Positions 7,314 to 13,657 of a stretch of DNA of 13,657 nt are shown here, piece by piece. The position numbers and the translations under genes are program-made. Source of the DNA: Hemicentrotus pulcherrimus (lineage: Eukaryota > Echinodermata > Echinoidea > Camarodonta > Strongylocentrotidae). A model generated the notes under the pieces. It was given only the letters and a program-made list of their open reading frames with translations. It searched no databases and was not told the DNA's origin. Positions within the stretch are counted from its first letter, which is position 1. Each line of letters opens with the position of its first letter. The stretch lies in assembly GCA_003118195.1 (NCBI GenBank), contig BEXV01002454.1, forward strand, positions 35,147 to 48,803, read 5' to 3'.

Positions 7314-7427
7314 GTATTTAATACTTTACTGAGTGATTGTAATATACTGACACTGCTGTGTAGTGAATAGAATTGATAATTCATGTAAAGAGTGCATACA
7401 AGTGTACATGTACCTGAAATAGCCCAG

Positions 7428-7601
7428 GTAGATGTTGCATCATTTGTAGGACTTTATATAGATCAACACTTGACGTGGAAACCTCATATGCAAAGGGATA
7501 ATAAGAAGTGCACATGTACAAAGAACAGATGTGGAACCCAAGTCCTGGCATCTCTGTTCATTTACAAAATCCAGAATGATGAAATAAACATTTCAGAGAA
7601 A
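7428..7601 (+). mobile_element. block D, unit 1: non-LTR reverse-transcriptase-like fragment
   Basis: The reading SFVGLYIDQHLTWKPHMQ closely fits the motif Y/F-L-G-V-x-I-D-x-x-L-T-W-K-x-H-I that follows the catalytic region in reverse transcriptases of CR1/jockey/RTE-like LINEs. Downstream residues (NKKCTCTKNRCG) fit less well. It is bounded by CCCAG and AAA|GTGAGT, so it could be exonised. Joining block C to it would shift the frame and hit a stop, however, so it is more likely an intronic fossil. It lies on the same strand in all three units. Confidence 0.5.
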
Positions 7602-7764
7602 GTGAGTGCAATATGAGGTAATTCCCTGAAGACTAAGAATAAATCAGCAAATCAAACCATCAATGTATATGAAGCCATGACGATGAACCCTGTCTTATAT
7701 CAAACAAGAGGTAAGGAAGATGATCGATAATCGATCGTATGTGTTTTGTTTTTTCTTTTTACAG

Positions 7765-8173
7765 ACAGTATAGGAATTACAGACGATGAAGGAAGAGGTT
7801 CCAATGGAGGAGGAAGACGACTATACACCATACCATCATACACGACCACTTCCTGGCACGTTTGCTAAACCCGCTGGCCAGCTTCCTGCTCGCCAATTAC
7901 AGACTCAACCTGCACTCCCGATCCCAACCCAGCCAAGCCTGCCCGCCCGATTCCGACCCGACCTGCCCGCCTGATCCAGACCACAACTGCCCGCCCGACC
8001 CAGACCACACCTGCCCGCCCGACTCGAACCACACCTGCCTGGCCGATCAAGACCACACCTGCTCAACTAGCCCAGAGCACCTCATCCAGATCACCATGTG
8101 CCCAATGCATTATCTACAATGTATAAGGCAAAGGTTGCCAAATTGGAGCGACGCTCAGAAATAGCCATTGAAA
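7765..8173 (+). pseudogene. block E, unit 1: proline-rich repeat exon with short coil
   Basis: A TTTTTCTTTTTACAG acceptor precedes an exon-like block ending at GAAA|GTGAGTG. The frame that begins MKEEVPMEEEDDYTPYHHTR gives LPAR-x-RPHLPAR repeats and, at the end, a coil (YKAKVAKLERRSEIAIE). It has a TGA at 7972-7974, probably from CGA by CpG decay, and a TAG at 8065-8067. A different frame of the minisatellite reads CPPDPDHT repeats and is open for 100 codons. Because the repeat period is 24, all frames tend to stay open there. The coil favours the LPAR frame. This is probably the linker of the DUF4806-type protein. Confidence 0.4.
7939..8058. repeat. 24-bp minisatellite, five units
   Basis: Five consecutive 24-base units begin with CTGCCCGCC and end with the GACCACAC type. 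The homologous array in unit 2 has six, so unit number has changed since duplication. Confidence 0.85.
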
Positions 8174-8235
8174 GTGAGTGTTTATCATTCATTCATAAAC
8201 AGGTGCAGAATGATAATCTTTTTTTTCATGTCCAG

Positions 8236-8477
8236 GTAGCGCCTGTTCTAGGAGGACCATATCATGCGGTTGTATCAGAGGGCATCTCTAGATGCCAGCA
8301 GGATAGAAGATAGCATGGAGAAGTTATTTTCTAATAATGTAGACCAGAGGAGGATGGAGGAGAGAGTATCCATGAACTTTATAGCCTGGATGGCTACATT
8401 ACCGCCCAATGAACTGATGATGTTTCTTGTGTACTGGACAGCTTGTAATGTTTGTTCATATATCATGGGGAAAAAAG
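8236..8477 (+). pseudogene. block A, unit 2: possible HECT-like C-terminal exon
   Basis: The acceptor is TTTTTTCATGTCCAG and the donor AAAAAAG|GTAAAA. From 8264 the frame encodes MRLYQRASLDASRIEDSMEK, then VDQRRMEERV and PPNELMMFLVYWTACNVC. The ending, Leu-Pro-x-x-x-L-x-x-F-L-x-x-x-T-x-x-x-V-C, recalls the start of the C-lobe of transposon-associated HECT domains (x-FLRFVTGS-x). The upstream part of the exon (8236-8263) has a TAG in this frame, so the exon is broken or its start is the internal ATG. The same frame is conserved in unit 3, which supports real coding ancestry; the HECT identity is a guess. Confidence 0.4.
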
Positions 8478-8514
8478 GTAAAATCATTTGTTTACTCAAT
8501 CTTTTGTTTCATAG

Positions 8515-8712
8515 GAGGTGTGCTCACCAGGAAAATCTGTTATCCTTTGACACTGACTGCAGAGCAGTTTTCTGCCCAGCTGAGGCAGGAATCCTTGAGC
8601 TGGAGAGCCAGGCTTTCCACTCGTATAAGGCTAACAATAAGCAGCACGTCTTTGCACCCCCCAAAGGGAGTGAATACATCAGCGATCATGTTTATACAAA
8701 CAAACAAATATG
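8515..8712 (+). pseudogene. block B, unit 2
   Basis: This is the homologue of 6832-7026 with about a dozen substitutions and an extra GAG after the acceptor. The donor is lost here: ATATGGTGAGG of unit 1 is ATATGATGAGG. The frame broken by TAA in unit 1 is open in unit 2, so neither frame can be chosen on openness. Function is unknown. Confidence 0.35.
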
Positions 8713-8797
8713 ATGAGGATTGTTATATATTGTATGTATTCCTATTTTCTAATCATAAATGAACTCACACAATTGTATCCTGTGTACGAACAACAAT

Positions 8798-8999
8798 ATG
8801 TCAAGTACCTATTACATCGTTGAGTTCGAGTCGACCAAGATCAACATTGTGTCGTCGTCATGGTTGAGTCCCGACAAGAAGACATGTCAGTGGCCGCCCC
8901 TGAAGTCAGCACAGGCCACGCTAGCAGCAAAGCAGCACGAGAAGCCAGCCGAATCCTGGGACTGGTTTGGAGTAGCCATTCAGGAGAATGAAAGAGCAG
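8798..8999 (+). CDS. block C, unit 2: DUF4806-type N-terminal domain
   Basis: This is nearly identical to unit 1. It has the same ATG context (CAACAATATG), the same CQWPPLKSAQ and WDWFGVAI motifs, and the same GCAG|GTATTT donor. The few changes include Ala to Pro in SWLSPDKK and Asn-His to Gln-His late in the domain. The exon is open throughout and could be translated. Its downstream partners in unit 2 (blocks E and A) are disabled. Confidence 0.55.
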
Positions 9000-9113
9000 G
9001 TATTTAATACTTTACTGAGTGATTGTAATATACTGACACTGCTGTGTAGTGAATAGAATTGATAATTCATGTAAAGAGTGCATACAAGTGTACATGTACC
9101 TGAAATAGCCCAG

Positions 9114-9287
9114 GTAGATGTTGCATCATTTGTAGGACTTTATATAGATCAACACTTGACGTGGAAACCTCATATGCAAAGGGATAATAAGAAGTGCACA
9201 TGTACAAAGAACAGATGTGGAACCCAAGTCCTGGCATCTCTGTTCATTTACAAAATCCAGAATGATGAAATAAACATTTCAGAGAAA
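9114..9287 (+). mobile_element. block D, unit 2: reverse-transcriptase-like fragment
   Basis: It is identical by eye to block D of unit 1 over the whole block and over much of the intron-like flanks. The motif is again YIDQHLTWKPHM. Exact identity next to clearly diverged blocks E and A is unexpected. Confidence 0.5.
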
Positions 9288-9451
9288 GTGAGTGCAATAT
9301 GAGGTAATTCACTGAAGATTAAGAATAAATCAGCAAATCAAACCATCAATGTAAATAAACCCATGACGATGGACACTGTCTTATATCAAACAAGAGGTAA
9401 GGAAGATGATCGATAATCGATCGTATGTGTTTTTTTTTTTTCTTTTTACAG

Positions 9452-9890
9452 ACAGTACAGGAATAAGGAAGAGGTTCCAATGGAGGAGGAGGAAGACGAC
9501 TATACACCATACCATCATACACGACCACTTCCTGGCACGTTTGCTTAACCCGCTTGCCAGCTTCCCGCTCGCCAACTACAGACTCAACCTGCACTCCCGA
9601 TCCCAACCCAACCCAGCCTGCCCGCCCGATTCCGACCTGACCCACCCGCCTGATCCAGACCACACCTGCCCGCCAGACTCCAACCACACCTGCCTGGCCG
9701 ATCCAGACCTCACCTGCCCGCCCGACCCAGACTATCCCTGCCCGCCCAACCCAGACCACACCTGCTCAACCTGCTTAACCTGCCCAGACCACATCTCCGA
9801 GCATCTCATCCAGATCACCATGTGCTCAATGCATGATCTACAAGGCAAAGATTGCGGAATTGGAGCGACAGTCAGATTTTGCGATTTAAA
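9452..9890 (+). pseudogene. block E, unit 2: proline-rich repeat exon with coil
   Basis: The layout is the same as in unit 1, with a longer T-run in the acceptor. An 11-base deletion near the start relative to unit 1 changes the frame. The MEEEEDDYTPYHHTR frame ends at TAA just after GTFA, whereas the CPPDPDHT frame is open for about 140 codons. The terminal coil (YKAKIAELERQSDFAI) sits in yet another frame and ends at TAA where unit 1 has GAA. The exon is therefore non-functional as a whole. Confidence 0.4.
9618..9761. repeat. 24-bp minisatellite, six units
   Basis: Six consecutive 24-base units of the same family as 7939-8058, more diverged from each other. The second unit starts CCACCCGCC. 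Confidence 0.85.
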
Positions 9891-9954
9891 GTGAGTGTTT
9901 ATCATTCATTCATAAACATGTGCAGAATGATAATCTTTTTCTTTTCATGTCCAG

Positions 9955-10156
9955 GTAGCTTCCGTTCTAGGAGTAGCATATCATGCGGTTGTATGAGAGG
10001 GCATATCCAGATGCCAGCAGAATAAAAGAAAGCATGGAGATGTTATTTTCTGATAATGTAGACCAGAGGACGATGGAGGAGAGGGTATCTGTGTACTTGG
10101 GAGCCTGGATGGAGACATTGTTGCCTAAGGAACTTGTGCAGTTTCCTGTGAACTAG
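9955..10156 (+). pseudogene. block A, third copy (end of unit 2)
   Basis: From the ATG in ATATCATGCGG the frame encodes MRLYERAYPDASRIKESMEM, then VDQRTMEERVSVYLGAWMET and LPKELVQFPVN before a TAG at 10154-10156. In the homologue the corresponding codon is TGG. Substitutions between the copies are often conservative (D/E, S/N-D, R/K), hinting at past selection on the protein. The same caution about a HECT-like C-lobe applies. Similarity ends at about 10172. Confidence 0.4.
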
Positions 10157-10171
10157 ACGGCCAGTAATGGT

Positions 10172-10234
10172 GGTTTGCCAGACCAGTCCTTGAGGGTGGG
10201 ATTTAATTCTTCCCAAGGGCTGGCAAGGCAACCT
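10172..10234. repeat. imperfect inverted repeat at the array breakpoint
   Basis: A left arm GGTTTGCCAGACCAGTCCTTG and a right arm containing CAAGGGCTGGCAAGGCAACC pair imperfectly around TGGGATTTAATTCTTCCCA. It begins where block A similarity ends. It could be the terminus of an inserted element. Confidence 0.4.
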
Positions 10235-10556
10235 AATGTAACAACATGTACGGACACCCTAACTCCAAGTCGCTAATACTTTAGTCAGGAAGATTTCAAT
10301 GCAGACATGAAAATAGTGTCTTCTTCTGAGGCCAATATTATGGATGCATTGTAAGCATTTATTTTGACAAAGGAATGACCGAGGAAAGGAAATTAGTTCT
10401 CTTCGAATTTGGAGACCATAGCATGGAAATTGATCCTCTGGAATGGGAATGGCAAGGGCCTGATTGGCCAGGGACTCACAAAGTTTGCAAGGGATTGTCA
10501 AATGAGACAGACAAGGAGTCTGGGAGACGTTTGAGAAGGAAGATGACAGAACTGTA
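10173..10556 (+). other. unique insert replacing block B, with a small ORF
   Basis: About 384 bases unrelated to the other units separate block A from block C here. A frame from ATG 10375 runs to 10608 and is protein-like up to about 10560. It is acidic and Trp-rich (EWEWQGPDWPG), then NETDKESGRRLRRKM. The last motif recurs at 11999-12040. It could be an exon from a related locus brought in by recombination. Function is unknown. Confidence 0.35.
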
Positions 10557-10580
10557 TGTACCCTGTGTACAAGCAGCAAT

Positions 10581-10778
10581 ATGTCCACCTTTTACGTCGT
10601 TAGTATGAGTCAAACGAGATAGACATAGTGACGTCAGCATGGCTGAGTCCCGACAAGAAGACATGTCAGTGGCCGCCCCTGAAGTCAGCACAGGCCACGC
10701 TAGCAGCAAAGCAGCAAAAGAAGCCAGCCGAATCCTGGGACTGGTTTGGAGTAGCCATTCAGGAGAATGAAAGAGCAG
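10581..10778 (+). pseudogene. block C, unit 3: DUF4806-type N-terminal domain (frameshifted)
   Basis: The start MSTFYVV is followed by a one-base frame change near 10607, after which YESNEIDIVTSAWLSPDKK and the WPPLKSAQ ... WDWFGVAI part follow. The first 60 bases are clearly diverged from units 1 and 2. From about 10643 onward the sequence becomes almost identical to unit 2. The same GCAG|GTATTT donor ends it. The frameshift makes this copy inactive. Confidence 0.6.
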
Positions 10779-10892
10779 GTATTTAATACTTTACTGAGTG
10801 ATTGTAATATACTGACACTGCTGTGTAGTGAATAGAATTGATAATTCATGTAAAGAGTGCATACAAGTGTACATGTACCTGAAATAGCCCAG

Positions 10893-11066
10893 GTAGATGT
10901 TGCATCATTTGTAGGAATTTATATAAATCAACACTTGATGTGGAAACCTCACATGCAAAGGGATAATAAGAAGTGCACATGTACAAAGAACAGATGTGGA
11001 ACCCAAGTCCTGGCATCTCTGTACATTTACAAAATCCAGAATGATGAAATAAACATTTCAGAGAAA
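10893..11066 (+). mobile_element. block D, unit 3: reverse-transcriptase-like fragment
   Basis: Six or so substitutions separate it from units 1 and 2 (YINQHLMWKPHM here), and the frame is still open. Similarity to the array fades out between about 11120 and 11190. Confidence 0.5.
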
Positions 11067-11168
11067 GTGAGTGCAATATGAGGTAATTCACTGAAGGTTA
11101 AGAATAAATCAGCAAATCAAACCCATATATATGACCCCATGACAATGAACCCTGTCTTTTATATCTAA

Positions 11169-11300
11169 CCAGAGGTAGGAAAGATAATTGATAAGTACGT
11201 GCTACATGAAGAGGCAGGTTTGGTGTGTCCTCCATGCGGCAAGTCATACAAGAAGCTAAATGGACTGAGAGGGCACCAGAAGAACAAACACTGGCCAAAT
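11169..11300 (+). pseudogene. C2H2 zinc-finger segment
   Basis: A frame open from 11169 to the TAG at 11343 encodes LVCPPCGKSYKKLNGLRGHQ followed by KNKHW. This is a classical C-x2-C-x12-H-x4-H finger (Cys codons at 11226 and 11235, His codons at 11274 and 11289) with the aromatic and Leu core positions filled. It has no ATG of its own, so it is an internal exon or fragment. A single such finger precedes a DUF6589 region in several transposon-associated animal proteins, and a DUF6589-like segment indeed lies 270 bp downstream in the same frame register. The two are separated by retrotransposon 3' sequence. The tail after the His pair (PNSHSQGGLPL) is probably retrotransposon sequence. Confidence 0.65.
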
Positions 11301-11560
11301 TCTCATTCTCAGGGTGGACTTCCCCTTCATTGCTATCGGGGCTAGACTCGATAAGCTTCGCTTTCTAGCCCCATCTACATTACTTACCTTTTAATGTTTT
11401 ATTGTTGGTGTTTGTTTACTGGAGTTTATTTTCATTGTTCTTTTATGCTTTATATGCATCTGTTTTTCATTTGCTATATGTGTAAAATGTCTACAATGTA
11501 TTCTGTTACCTTGTATATTTTTCTGGTTTTTAATGTGGAAAATAAATAAATGAAATGAAA
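11300..11560 (+). mobile_element. 3' end of a non-LTR retrotransposon (CR1/jockey-like)
   Basis: The segment has a GC-rich hairpin, a T-rich 3' untranslated stretch, TGTGGAAAATAAATAAATG with overlapping AATAAA signals (11541-11550), and a tail of short A-rich repeats (AAATGAAATGAAAAG). A 'GGGGCTAG ... AAGCTT ... CTAGCCCC' hairpin followed by a T-rich tail is typical of LINE 3' ends in aquatic invertebrates. The 5' side is truncated near 11300; its exact edge and any target-site duplication are not clear. The insertion splits zinc-finger and DUF6589-like coding sequence. Confidence 0.65.
11338..11372. other. LINE 3'-UTR hairpin
   Basis: A perfect 9-bp stem (GGGGCTAGA at 11338-11346 with TCTAGCCCC at 11364-11372) encloses a 17-nt loop. 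In related LINEs such stems are recognised by the element's reverse transcriptase; here that role is inferred. Confidence 0.75.
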
Positions 11561-11561
11561 A

Positions 11562-11735
11562 GATGCTGAAGGTCTAGAGCAAGAGGTTGGCCATCAAGAA
11601 GATGGCATCAATAGCTATAGTTGCGCATCACTCAGTCTATGCTTACTTTTGAGGGACTTCCAGGATGCAAGAAGGTAGGGTGATGGACAACGAATCATTA
11701 GGTTATATGAATTCCTGCTGGGCGCTCTAACTAGA
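11562..11735 (+). pseudogene. DUF6589-like segment
   Basis: In one frame the reading gives EDGINSYSCASLSLCLLLRD, then FQDARR, a TAG at 11676-11678, and GDGQRIIRLYEFLLGALTR before TGA. The motif N-Y/S-Y-x-C-x-x-L-x-L-x-L-L-L-x-x-F-x-D-A-x-x-x-G-D-G-x-R-x-x-R-x-x-x-F-L-L is characteristic of the DUF6589 region of animal transposon-associated proteins of unknown biochemical function. The stop sits exactly where a charged residue is expected, so it is probably a point nonsense change. Everything else in the 58 codons is in frame. The N-terminal side is cut by the LINE tail. Confidence 0.6.
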
Positions 11736-11774
11736 TGACAATGTACTTTTGTTTTATTTATTAATTTTTTGCAG

Positions 11775-11988
11775 GACGCACTTTCTTCATCTGTGATCTT
11801 CACAAAGAGCAAGCATGGATAAGATGGATCAGAAAGATAGATAATGGTGTGTCTTCCTGCAAGCAAAGAGTGCTCTCTCTCTATGCTAAGAAGATGTGCT
11901 CATGCCACTGAGCCATCAGAGTATTAAGCTGCATTGGTAGCCTTCATGTCTTCTGAGGAATGGCAGAAAAACCAGAAACTGCAGAAGG
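11775..11988 (+). pseudogene. MULE/CARF-like transposase remnant
   Basis: A TTTATTAATTTTTTGCAG acceptor opens a frame encoding FFICDLHKEQAWIRWIRKID and NGVSSCKQRVLSLY, ending at TGA 11909-11911. A second frame then carries EPSEY (TAA) and AALVAFMSSEEWQKNQKLQ. The order C-D-x-H-x-E-Q-A-W-x-R-W followed by an x-W-x-x-N helix matches MULE-type transposase relatives related to calcium-responsive transcription factor (CARF)-like proteins in animals. A frame change and at least one extra stop disable it. The upstream catalytic Asp region and the SWIM-like zinc finger are not seen. Confidence 0.5.
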
Positions 11989-12152
11989 AGTCTCGATCGA
12001 GACAGACAAAGAGTCAGGGAGAGGCTTTCGTAGGAAGATAGCAAAGAGGATTCATACCAGCATCACAAGCTCCAGTTCTGACTCGGATCTTGAACTTGAA
12101 GTAAGGCCTGCTGAGGTTGACTTTGAACCAAGAATAGATCCCAACAAGACCC
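11960..12152 (+). CDS. exon-like ORF with ETDKESGR motif
   Basis: A frame from ATG 11960 contains IETDKESGRGFRRKIAKR, a Ser-rich run and an acidic part (SDLELEVRPAEVDFEPRIDP), ending at ACCCAAG|GTATTTG, a plausible donor. The ETDKESGR-x-x-RRK motif is shared with 10504-10545, at both protein and DNA level. It overlaps the MULE-like reading in another frame, so the first dozen codons may not be real. A nuclear, basic/acidic disordered region is all that can be said. Confidence 0.3.
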
Positions 12153-12546
12153 AAGGTATTTGATTCTTTATGGGTTCAATTTAAGCCTGGATACAGATTA
12201 TTCCACCTCGACCCATTAAACTAAATATGTGTTCTTGTTTTTAGTGCCTCTGGGTATACTCTTTTCTTTCACTTCTTCCTGATTTTACGGATATGTGTGT
12301 CGTCTTTGAATTGCTGATGTACTCATTATTATTGGCTCCTTAACCATTTAGTATTTCTCCTCAATTCCAACTGGCCGAAGATCTTTAACAGGCAGACACA
12401 TATTATTGGAGTTCCTCAAGCTTTACCAGAGGTGCAGCTTAGCAGGTTCGACAACGTGAAGTGGAGCAAGGGCTAGGTAATGCTCACAGAAATGAAAAGA
12501 CAAGCGAGATGTATTCACCATTTCAACTAGCTATAATAGGAGTGAC
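12153..12546. other. spacer without a supported gene
   Basis: This is AT-rich to about 12360, then mixed sequence with short readings, none longer than about 40 codons in a recognisable style. It may contain an upstream intron and exon scraps of the following protease-like remnant. Confidence 0.5.
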
Positions 12547-12911
12547 ATGCACAAACCACACACAGGGTTTCAACAAAGGAATATTATCTCAATTCCATCT
12601 ATGATTCCAGAATACAATGTCGGTAATAGCTGCTTCATCAATACAGCCACTAACATTTTAGTAACTTCCCCTATCATGACCAACTATCACAGGAAAATTT
12701 CTACAAAATTCCAGTTCTTGACCTGTTTTGGGAACTGAAAATGTCAGGGTCAACTGCAGAATAAGTTGGGACCATTGAGGAGACCATCAAAGAATCCTTG
12801 CCCTAATATCAAGGGTTCATGCAGAATGATGCAAGCCAGCTACTCTAAGATACATTTTCCTCTCATTGCATAAGCTGCGGTGAAGAGTGCACCTTTTTAC
12901 AAGAGTTATAA
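12547..12911 (+). pseudogene. ubiquitin-specific-protease (USP)-like remnant
   Basis: The frame at 12547-12738 contains PEYNVGNSCFINTATNIL, which fits the USP (peptidase C19) Cys box N-x-G-N-T/S-C-F-x-N-x-x-x-x-x-L, with the nucleophile Cys at 12631-12633. After a frame change, 12813-12911 gives GFMQNDASQLL, like the Q-x-D-A-x-E-F-L box, then a TAA at 12846-12848 and SHCISCGEEC, like the C-x-x-C of the USP zinc element. All three are in the expected order. Only about 65 codons separate the first two boxes, fewer than usual in USPs, so sequence is missing. The His box is not seen. This is a decayed protease; whether it came from the host or an element is unknown. Confidence 0.5.
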
Positions 12912-12986
12912 GTAAATGAAAAAATTTCCCCGCTAAAAGTGAAAACACACATATTGTTATTTTGTTATATGTTTCTTCTTTGGTAG

Positions 12987-13657
12987 AATATTTCAGATGG
13001 TGAGCTGCAGGATAAGGAAAGCATGGTTCAACTTGGCAATGGCTAAGGTAAAACACATTTACTGGCACACTTTTTCCAGTGCGATCTCTGCGGAATACTT
13101 TGCAGCAACATGCAATTGAAGAAGCACAAGAAGAAACACATCTGTGGCCTGACGATTTGCAAAATATGCAGAGACTTTTGTGGACTTCCTGGACATCAGT
13201 GCTACATCCAATCCGAAAATCCAAGATAAGGACAAGGAATCAAGATCGATGAAACCGAAGGAGAACAGAACCGTCCCCAAGATAAGGACAAGGAAGCAAA
13301 GAAAGCCAAAATTGTATTCTTTGATTTTAAGTGTACCCAGGATACCGGCAAACATGTACTGTACCAAACTGTTGCGTGGCACAGAGAGTTAATTGCGATT
13401 CCTGCGCAGAGAAGCCCTTTGAACAAGATTGTGCTACTTCCAGCAAGGCGGAAAAAAGCAATATGTGTTTCAAGGACTCAACACAGCTGAAGAGTTTGTA
13501 AATGGATTTTTGACACAGAAACGAACCGGGGAGCAACTTTCATCGCTCATAACTTTAAAAGTTATGATGGAATCTTCATCCAGGAATACCTGTATCGAAA
13601 CTGCATCATCCCCAACTTGATCCTAGCTGGCGGTAAAATCATGAGCATGACTGTGCG
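12987..13657 (+). pseudogene. Polinton/Maverick-type family B DNA polymerase, N-terminal part
   Basis: After a TTCTTTGGTAG acceptor, the first frame carries a Cys/His cluster (CDLCG, HKKKHICG, CKIC, then GHQCY; 13080-13209), interrupted by TAA at 13044 and 13227. The same frame then reaches an Exo I-like FFDF-x-CTQDTG at 13317-13349. Three successive frame changes (about 13360, 13440-13465 and 13500) lead to HNFKSYDG, the Exo II region (13548-13571), followed by an Ile/Leu-rich helix and GGKIMSM at the window end. Protein-primed PolB of Polintons has this zinc cluster plus exonuclease layout and continues for roughly another 800 residues beyond what is visible. The Exo I second acidic position is Lys. 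The copy is clearly dead as sequenced. Terminal repeats, integrase and capsid genes are not in the window. Confidence 0.8.

Larger units (their letters stand above)
6721..11190 (+). repeat. three-unit tandem array (blocks A-B-C-D-E)
   Basis: Three head-to-tail units share the same order of blocks. Unit 1 runs from 6721 to about 8399 and unit 2 from 8400 to about 10172; the offset between them is 1679-1686 bp. Unit 3 (10557 to about 11190) has only blocks C and D. Between units 2 and 3 block B is replaced by 10173-10556. Splice-like signals flank most blocks at equivalent positions. The likely gene order is C (start), E, A, B, so gene 1 would span 7112-8712, gene 2 8798-10156 and gene 3 would be cut short at about 11190, with a leading fragment of an earlier copy at 6721-7026. 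Every copy has stops or frame changes. Confidence 0.85.

Noticed and set aside
7428..7601. Block D as a normal in-frame exon after block C
   Set aside because: Joining at the visible donor and acceptor changes the frame and soon meets a stop, so an intronic LINE fragment is the better reading.
7722..7736. Perfect palindrome GATCGATAATCGATC, also at 9408-9422
   Set aside because: It is conserved only because units 1 and 2 are duplicates, and it is degraded in unit 3. It is intronic and short; no reason to call it a binding site.
7939..8058. Regular 24-bp repeats considered as a CRISPR array
   Set aside because: There are no spacers between the units, the units are diverged and coding-like, and the DNA is eukaryotic.
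9346..9759. Minus-strand reading rich in Val/Gly/Arg across the minisatellite
   Set aside because: It is produced by the 24-bp repeat on the opposite strand, and a similar shadow appears at 7865-8056. No independent support.
11615..11866. Minus-strand 83-codon reading
   Set aside because: It is the shadow of the DUF6589-like and MULE-like + strand segments.

Overview
The window looks like animal (metazoan) nuclear DNA, most likely from an aquatic invertebrate. This is inference. The reasons are short coding pieces bounded by AG/GT splice-like signals with pyrimidine tracts, AT-rich spacers, no bacterial-style gene packing, and transposon protein families typical of lancelet, mollusc, cnidarian and echinoderm genomes. 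Nearly all recognisable coding sequence is on the + strand and is broken by stops or frameshifts. I see no intact host gene, tRNA, rRNA or CRISPR array. The window is mostly a transposon graveyard with one tandemly multiplied locus in the middle.

Layout. 1-1230: decayed unidentified coding sequence, a hAT transposase fragment (843-1014), then a 74-bp palindrome with hAT-like ends (1151-1224). 1490-2880: remnants resembling a Myb/SANT-like DNA-binding protein of Harbinger type, with two copies of a small CxALTxxGxQC cysteine motif exactly 480 bp apart and a weak Harbinger-transposase-like patch. 2984-3716: an unbroken, CpG-rich, Ser/Pro-rich reading frame of unknown function. 4394-4760: a second Myb/SANT-like remnant. 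4772-6292: a decayed member of an uncharacterised transposon-associated family (YHKSC motif, later WP...L and LAWSTG motifs), containing a 29-codon tandem duplication (5357-5530) between two copies of another short segment.

6721-11190: a three-unit tandem array. Its blocks are named A (possible HECT-like C-terminal piece), B (unidentified), C (an N-terminal domain resembling that of DUF4806-type proteins), D (a reverse-transcriptase-like fragment) and E (a 24-bp minisatellite plus a short coil). Identity between units is a patchwork: blocks C and D are nearly identical, A and E are clearly diverged. This suggests gene conversion.

11169-11988: a C2H2 zinc finger and a DUF6589-like segment separated by the 3' end of a non-LTR retrotransposon, followed by a MULE/CARF-like transposase remnant. 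12547-12911: a decayed ubiquitin-specific-protease-like sequence. 12987-13657: the N-terminal part of a Polinton/Maverick-type family B DNA polymerase (Cys/His cluster, Exo I and Exo II regions), frameshifted and running off the end.

The genes do not form a working pathway. They record repeated insertion of hAT, Harbinger-like, LINE, MULE-like and Polinton-like elements and local duplication. Family names rest on motif recognition by eye; no database search was possible.
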